The notes under the pieces are model-generated. The model had not been told where the DNA came from and did not search any database. It worked only from the letters and a program-made list of their open reading frames with translations. Below, in pieces: positions 60,938-64,000 of a stretch of 64,000 bases of DNA (within the stretch, counting starts at the first letter, position 1; the number at the start of each line of letters is the position of its first letter). A program made the position numbers and the translations under genes. The stretch comes from Runella limosa DSM 17973 (GTDB lineage Bacteria > Bacteroidota > Bacteroidia > Cytophagales > Spirosomataceae), in the NCBI RefSeq assembly GCF_000482465.1, contig NZ_AXVJ01000025.1, forward strand, positions 1 to 64,000, written 5' to 3'.

Positions 60938-60945
60938 CAAAGTTA
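60938..60945 (-). promoter_or_regulatory. -7 box immediately before the sua5 start
   Basis: TAACTTTG on the minus strand matches TAnnTTTG; its end is four bases from the ATG at 60933. No -33 element was found at standard spacing. Confidence 0.4.
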
Positions 60946-61019
60946 GCGGAGAGTTTACAGTTCACGGTTTACCTTTTGGGGATTTTTTGTTTATTTGAAC
61001 AGGATTTTAGGGTTTTGAT

Positions 61020-61979
61020 ATGAATTTCAACTACGAACTCACACTCGTTGAGTATATTTTTATTGCTGCATTCCTCATTTTGTACAGTGTTTACATTGGA
61101 CGAACCTTGTACGTTGCCAAGGCATTGGGTAGTACTGCGCGGGGCGTGGTTATCAAGTTTTTTTTAAGAACTACCTACGTTGCCCTGTTGATTGTGGCGA
61201 TTTTAGGGCCTTTTTTTGGTGAACCCGAACGCGACATTATTGCCGAAGGCAAAGACATCATGGTGCTCGTTGATGTATCAAAATCAATGGATGCGACTGA
61301 CGTTCAGCCTTCTCGCCTCGACAAAGTTAAATTTGAACTACAACGCCTCAGCACTTCCCTCAGCGGAAATCGGTTTGGCCTTATGATTTTTTCAAGTAGT
61401 CCATTTTTGCAAGTTCCGCTTACGTTCGACCTAAACGCTTTCAGTCTGTTTACCCAAACCCTCAACACCTCTCAAGTCAGCAACCACGGTACTGATATTT
61501 GCAGTGCGCTGGACTTGGGGGTGGAAAAGCTTGTCCAAAACCGTTCGACCAATACCTCAAAAATTATTTTACTTCTGACCGACGGGGAAAATTTTGGTGC
61601 TTGCGAACGTCAAACTTTTACCAATATCAAAAAATTTGACCTTAAACTGATGATTGTGGGCATAGGAACCACCAACGGTGGTCGAATCAAAGAAGGAACA
61701 GCATGGGTAAAGGACGACAACGACCAAATTGTAACCACGCACCTCAACAATGCTTATTTAAAAGAGTTAGCAAAATCTACCAACGGAAAATATTTCGAAA
61801 TCAACAGCCAGCAAAATGCCATCGGAGATGTTGTTGACGCCATCAATTCGGTAGAAAATCGCCTGATTGATAGCCGTAAAGTGGCCGTTGTTAGTAATAA
61901 ATATAGGTATTTCTTGATGGTCGCACTCGTTTTAATTGCCCTTGATATTTTGGTGACAGTCTCGACGTTTCAAGTGTAA
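61020..61979 (+). CDS. VWA-domain membrane protein (BatA/BatB-like)
   Basis: This 319-residue protein has an N-terminal membrane helix pair (about 8-28, 48-66). A von Willebrand A domain (about 80-280) follows, with the MIDAS motif DVSKSMDATD, a Thr in SNHGTDI and the Asp in LLTDGENFG. A C-terminal membrane helix (YFLMVALVLIALDILV) closes it. It is similar to BatA/BatB proteins, which work with a MoxR ATPase. No moxR or other bat gene is present in the window, so it is an orphan here. The role is unknown. Confidence 0.8.
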   Translation: MNFNYELTLVEYIFIAAFLILYSVYIGRTLYVAKALGSTARGVVIKFFLRTTYVALLIVAILGPFFGEPERDIIAEGKDIMVLVDVSKSMDATDVQPSRLDKVKFELQRLSTSLSGNRFGLMIFSSSPFLQVPLTFDLNAFSLFTQTLNTSQVSNHGTDICSALDLGVEKLVQNRSTNTSKIILLLTDGENFGACERQTFTNIKKFDLKLMIVGIGTTNGGRIKEGTAWVKDDNDQIVTTHLNNAYLKELAKSTNGKYFEINSQQNAIGDVVDAINSVENRLIDSRKVAVVSNKYRYFLMVALVLIALDILVTVSTFQV

Positions 61980-62030
61980 CCTAACCTCTCTGATTTTGCA
62001 TTTTTTCACTAAACCCACTGACACCCCACC

Positions 62031-63353
62031 ATGTCGGAATCAACAAACAACACCCATTTAGAAGCATCCCTTACGCCCACCTTACTTTGGGGGCTGGGCG
62101 TCGGTTACGTTATTTCAGGAATGTACTTTGGCTGGAATTTTGGCCTTGAAAAAGGCGGCTCGCTCGGCATGGCCCTTGCCACGGGGCTGGTCGTCATTAT
62201 GTACGTCTGTTTTACGTTTGGCTACGCCGAACTTTCTTGTGCTATTCCCAAAGCAGGAGGCATTTTTGACTACGCCACGCGCGCATTGGGTCGCGACTGG
62301 GGGTTTGTAGCAGGCATTGCCCAAGTTGTTGAATTTGTTTTAGCGCCACCCGCTATCGCCGTTGGAATAGGCGCCCACGTCAATCTTTTTTTTCCCGAAT
62401 TGCCACCTACGTATGCCGCCATCGGTGCATATATAGTATTTACATCGCTCAACATCATTGGGGTAAAATTGGCCGCTACTTTTGAGCTCTTGATTACCTT
62501 TGTTGCCATTGCGGGGCTTTTATTATTTGCCTCCATCACGTTCGGGGCGGTTTCGGTGCAGCATTTATCGCACAATGCCCTATCCAATGGCTGGTCGGGT
62601 GTATGGGCTGCCATTCCTTTTGCCATTTGGTTTTTTTTAGGCATCGAGGGACTTGCCAACGCCGCCGAAGAAAGCAAAAACCCCCAACGCGACCTGACAC
62701 GTGGCTTTGGCTCGGCCATGTTTACTCTCGTCATACTTTGTAGTATTACCTTCATCGGTTCTGTGGGGATTGCGGGCTGGGAGGCTGTCATCTACAAAGC
62801 TGATGGCAGTTCTTCAGACTCTCCCTTGCCTTTGGCACTGGCACGCTTGGTCGGTGAGTCTTCGATTTGGTACAGTGCCGTTATTGTAACAGGTTTGTTT
62901 GGCTTGGTAGCCTCGTTTCACGGGTTGCTAATGGCCGCTGGACGCGCCACGTTTGAAATGGGTCGCGTTGGGCACTTCCCACGGATTTTGGGTCAAATTC
63001 ACCCCAAACTCCAAACCCCCGCCAATGCGTTGCTGGTAAATATGGTCGTCGGAATCATCGTTTTGTTGTCCAATACCTCCGCCGACATCATCGTGTTATC
63101 AGTGCTCGGAGCGCTTACCCTTTATGGCTTTGGGAGCATTTGTGTGATACGCCTCCGCCAAAACGAACCCAACCTCCCTCGCCCCTTTCGTGCACCAGCT
63201 TATCCCTATATTCCTTGGTGCGCTTTTGGGCTTACTTTGGTGTCGCTGGTTGCCGTCGTCGTTTCCAATCCTCTCTTGGCCGCTTATTATGTCGGAACGC
63301 TTGTGGTTAGTTTTACCATTTATTGGGCAATTAGTATGTATCAAAAGGAATAA
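62031..63353 (+). CDS. APC-family ethanolamine-type permease
   Basis: This 440-residue protein has 12 predicted membrane helices. Landmarks resemble the ethanolamine permease group of the APC superfamily: GVGYVISGMYFGWNFGLEKGG, FTFGYAELSCAIPKAGGIFDYATRALG, and ANAAEESKNPQRDLTRGF. The substrate is assigned by similarity only; no ethanolamine-utilisation (eut) gene is present in the window. It probably imports ethanolamine or an amino acid as a nitrogen source. It lies 51 bases after the VWA gene. Confidence 0.78.
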   Translation: MSESTNNTHLEASLTPTLLWGLGVGYVISGMYFGWNFGLEKGGSLGMALATGLVVIMYVCFTFGYAELSCAIPKAGGIFDYATRALGRDWGFVAGIAQVVEFVLAPPAIAVGIGAHVNLFFPELPPTYAAIGAYIVFTSLNIIGVKLAATFELLITFVAIAGLLLFASITFGAVSVQHLSHNALSNGWSGVWAAIPFAIWFFLGIEGLANAAEESKNPQRDLTRGFGSAMFTLVILCSITFIGSVGIAGWEAVIYKADGSSSDSPLPLALARLVGESSIWYSAVIVTGLFGLVASFHGLLMAAGRATFEMGRVGHFPRILGQIHPKLQTPANALLVNMVVGIIVLLSNTSADIIVLSVLGALTLYGFGSICVIRLRQNEPNLPRPFRAPAYPYIPWCAFGLTLVSLVAVVVSNPLLAAYYVGTLVVSFTIYWAISMYQKE

Positions 63354-63482
63354 AAGTCGTTTCAGTAAAAATTTCGCACTTTTTAATTTCGTTTTAATAA
63401 AGAATGCATTAGCTTTGTTCTCGAATTCAATTCTTTCTCATTCGAGAAATTGGATTTATAGAAATGGTGTGGATAACGTCGG

Positions 63483-63520
63483 AAAGCTGTTCGAAATTTC
63501 GAGCAGCTTTTTGTTTTTTT
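63483..63520 (+). terminator. Terminator after the permease gene
   Basis: AAAGCTGTTCGAA pairs with TTCGAGCAGCTTT (one mismatch), followed by TTGTTTTTTT. It lies 130 bases after the permease stop and ahead of the xerD promoter. Confidence 0.75.
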
Positions 63521-63549
63521 TAGCCCTCCCAAATCCCCCAAAAAGCCTG

Positions 63550-63557
63550 TATTTTTG
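63550..63557 (+). promoter_or_regulatory. -7 box for the recombinase gene
   Basis: TATTTTTG matches TAnnTTTG; the ATG follows at 63588, leaving a leader of about 27 nt. No good -33 was found. Confidence 0.4.
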
Positions 63558-63587
63558 TGCCGACCTTATTTAGTGAGCTACTTTCTT

Positions 63588-64000
63588 ATGTGGGATATTT
63601 ACCTGAAACACTTTAAAGACTTTTTACTCCTCGAACGCGGTCTGGCCGACAACTCCGTAGAAGCTTACGTACGCGATGCCACCAAACTCGCCGAATACGT
63701 CGAATTGATGGGAGGAAAAGAAATCACGGCGGTGGTTGAGTTCGATATTTTAGGATTTTTGGGCTACCTGCACGATTTAGGCCTGGCCGCTCATTCGCAA
63801 GCACGTATTTTATCGGGGTTAAAAGCGTTTTTTAAATACCTACTGCTAGAAAACATTCTAACCATCGACCCAACCCAGCTCATTGAATCCCCGCATCTGT
63901 CGCGGCATTTGCCCGATGTGCTCACTTACCCCGAAATTTTAGCGTTGTTGGAAGCCAATGACCTTTCAACCCCCGAAGGAATGCGCAACCGTGCCATGCT
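63588..64000 (+). CDS. xerD: Tyrosine recombinase XerD-like, N-terminal part (cut by window edge)
   Basis: This frame runs from ATG at 63588 to the window edge (137 codons). It gives the N-terminal SAM-like DNA-binding domain of XerC/D recombinases: YLKHFKDFLLLERGLADNSVEAYVRDATKLAEYVE, then LGLAAHSQARILSGLKAFFKYLLLENI and HLPDVLTYPEILALLEANDLSTPEGMRNRAML. The catalytic Arg-His-Tyr domain lies outside the window. XerD resolves chromosome dimers at dif. The absence of flanking mobile genes makes a housekeeping role more likely than a phage integrase. Confidence 0.85.
   Translation, partial: MWDIYLKHFKDFLLLERGLADNSVEAYVRDATKLAEYVELMGGKEITAVVEFDILGFLGYLHDLGLAAHSQARILSGLKAFFKYLLLENILTIDPTQLIESPHLSRHLPDVLTYPEILALLEANDLSTPEGMRNRAM

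Noticed and set aside
1-64000. tRNA or rRNA genes
   Set aside because: I looked for T-loop and cloverleaf patterns in the gaps between genes and found none; gaps are short and mostly filled by repeats, promoters and terminators.
63588-64000. Recombinase at the right edge as the integrase of a mobile island
   Set aside because: No attachment-site repeat, tRNA or mobile genes adjoin it, and the N-terminal sequence looks like housekeeping XerD; the rest lies outside the window.

Overview
The window looks like a chromosome segment of a Bacteroidota bacterium, most likely order Cytophagales (a Runella/Spirosoma/Dyadobacter-type relative; this placement is inference). Reasons: a SusC/SusD pair, lipoproteins with short lipoboxes, weak Shine-Dalgarno sites, and repeated matches to the Bacteroidota promoter pattern TTTG-N19-21-TAnnTTTG in front of genes. 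No rRNA, tRNA or CRISPR array was seen. Protein-coding density is high.

Layout. 1-1342: remains of IS110-family elements, with two transposase pieces in convergent orientation and a structured leader that could encode a bridge RNA. 1343-3591: Nudix-type regulator, RimK-like ATP-grasp ligase and its retropepsin-like partner. 4110-14313: glycan-uptake-type locus (SusC; SusD broken by an exact 83-bp tandem duplication; GT2 glycosyltransferase; secreted protein; large VCBS/ASPIC lipoprotein). 14314-15454: 108-bp direct repeats around an Imm11-like gene. 16126-19657: holB on the minus strand, then a bestrophin / LCIB-type carbonic-anhydrase-like / HopJ operon on the plus strand. 19757-23170: Zn-alcohol dehydrogenase, esterase, HxlR regulator and DJ-1/PfpI protein, which together look like an aldehyde-response cluster. 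23168-23829: 100-bp tandem repeats beside a GxxExxY nuclease-fold gene. 23972-29228: second bestrophin, F420-type NADP oxidoreductase, Cys-rich secreted peptide, two-component system and AlkC glycosylase. 29240-40375: a transporter-HEAT-cNMP fusion protein, divergent from a row of four paralogous sensor histidine kinases. 40435-46269: mostly secreted proteins (M20 and S9 peptidases, Ig-like lipoprotein, CotH-like protein). 46262-50076 (minus): lone Pycsar-type membrane effector, DinB, FabH, PurS, PssA and an MBL hydrolase. 50136-53295: LOG-family protein, bacterial GRAS-domain methyltransferase-like protein and HisC-like aminotransferase. 53312-58064 (minus): NodU/SxtI-type carbamoyltransferase, two SGNH proteins, DUF5989/SxtK-like peptide and SxtJ-like protein. 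58192-64000: Ppx, sterol-desaturase-family protein, Sua5, BatB-like VWA protein, ethanolamine-type permease and the start of a XerD-like recombinase.

The most notable points are (1) a bacterial bestrophin next to an LCIB-family protein, mirroring partners in the algal CO2-concentrating mechanism; (2) a bacterial GRAS gene with its own good promoter next to a LOG gene; (3) an sxtI/J/K-like module with SGNH genes inserted; (4) short palindromic repeats that have entered reading frames without breaking them (VCBS lipoprotein, fourth histidine kinase, PssA tail); (5) repeat/gene pairings (GxxExxY with 100-bp units, Imm11-like gene with 108-bp units). All family names rest on reading motifs by eye; no database search was run.
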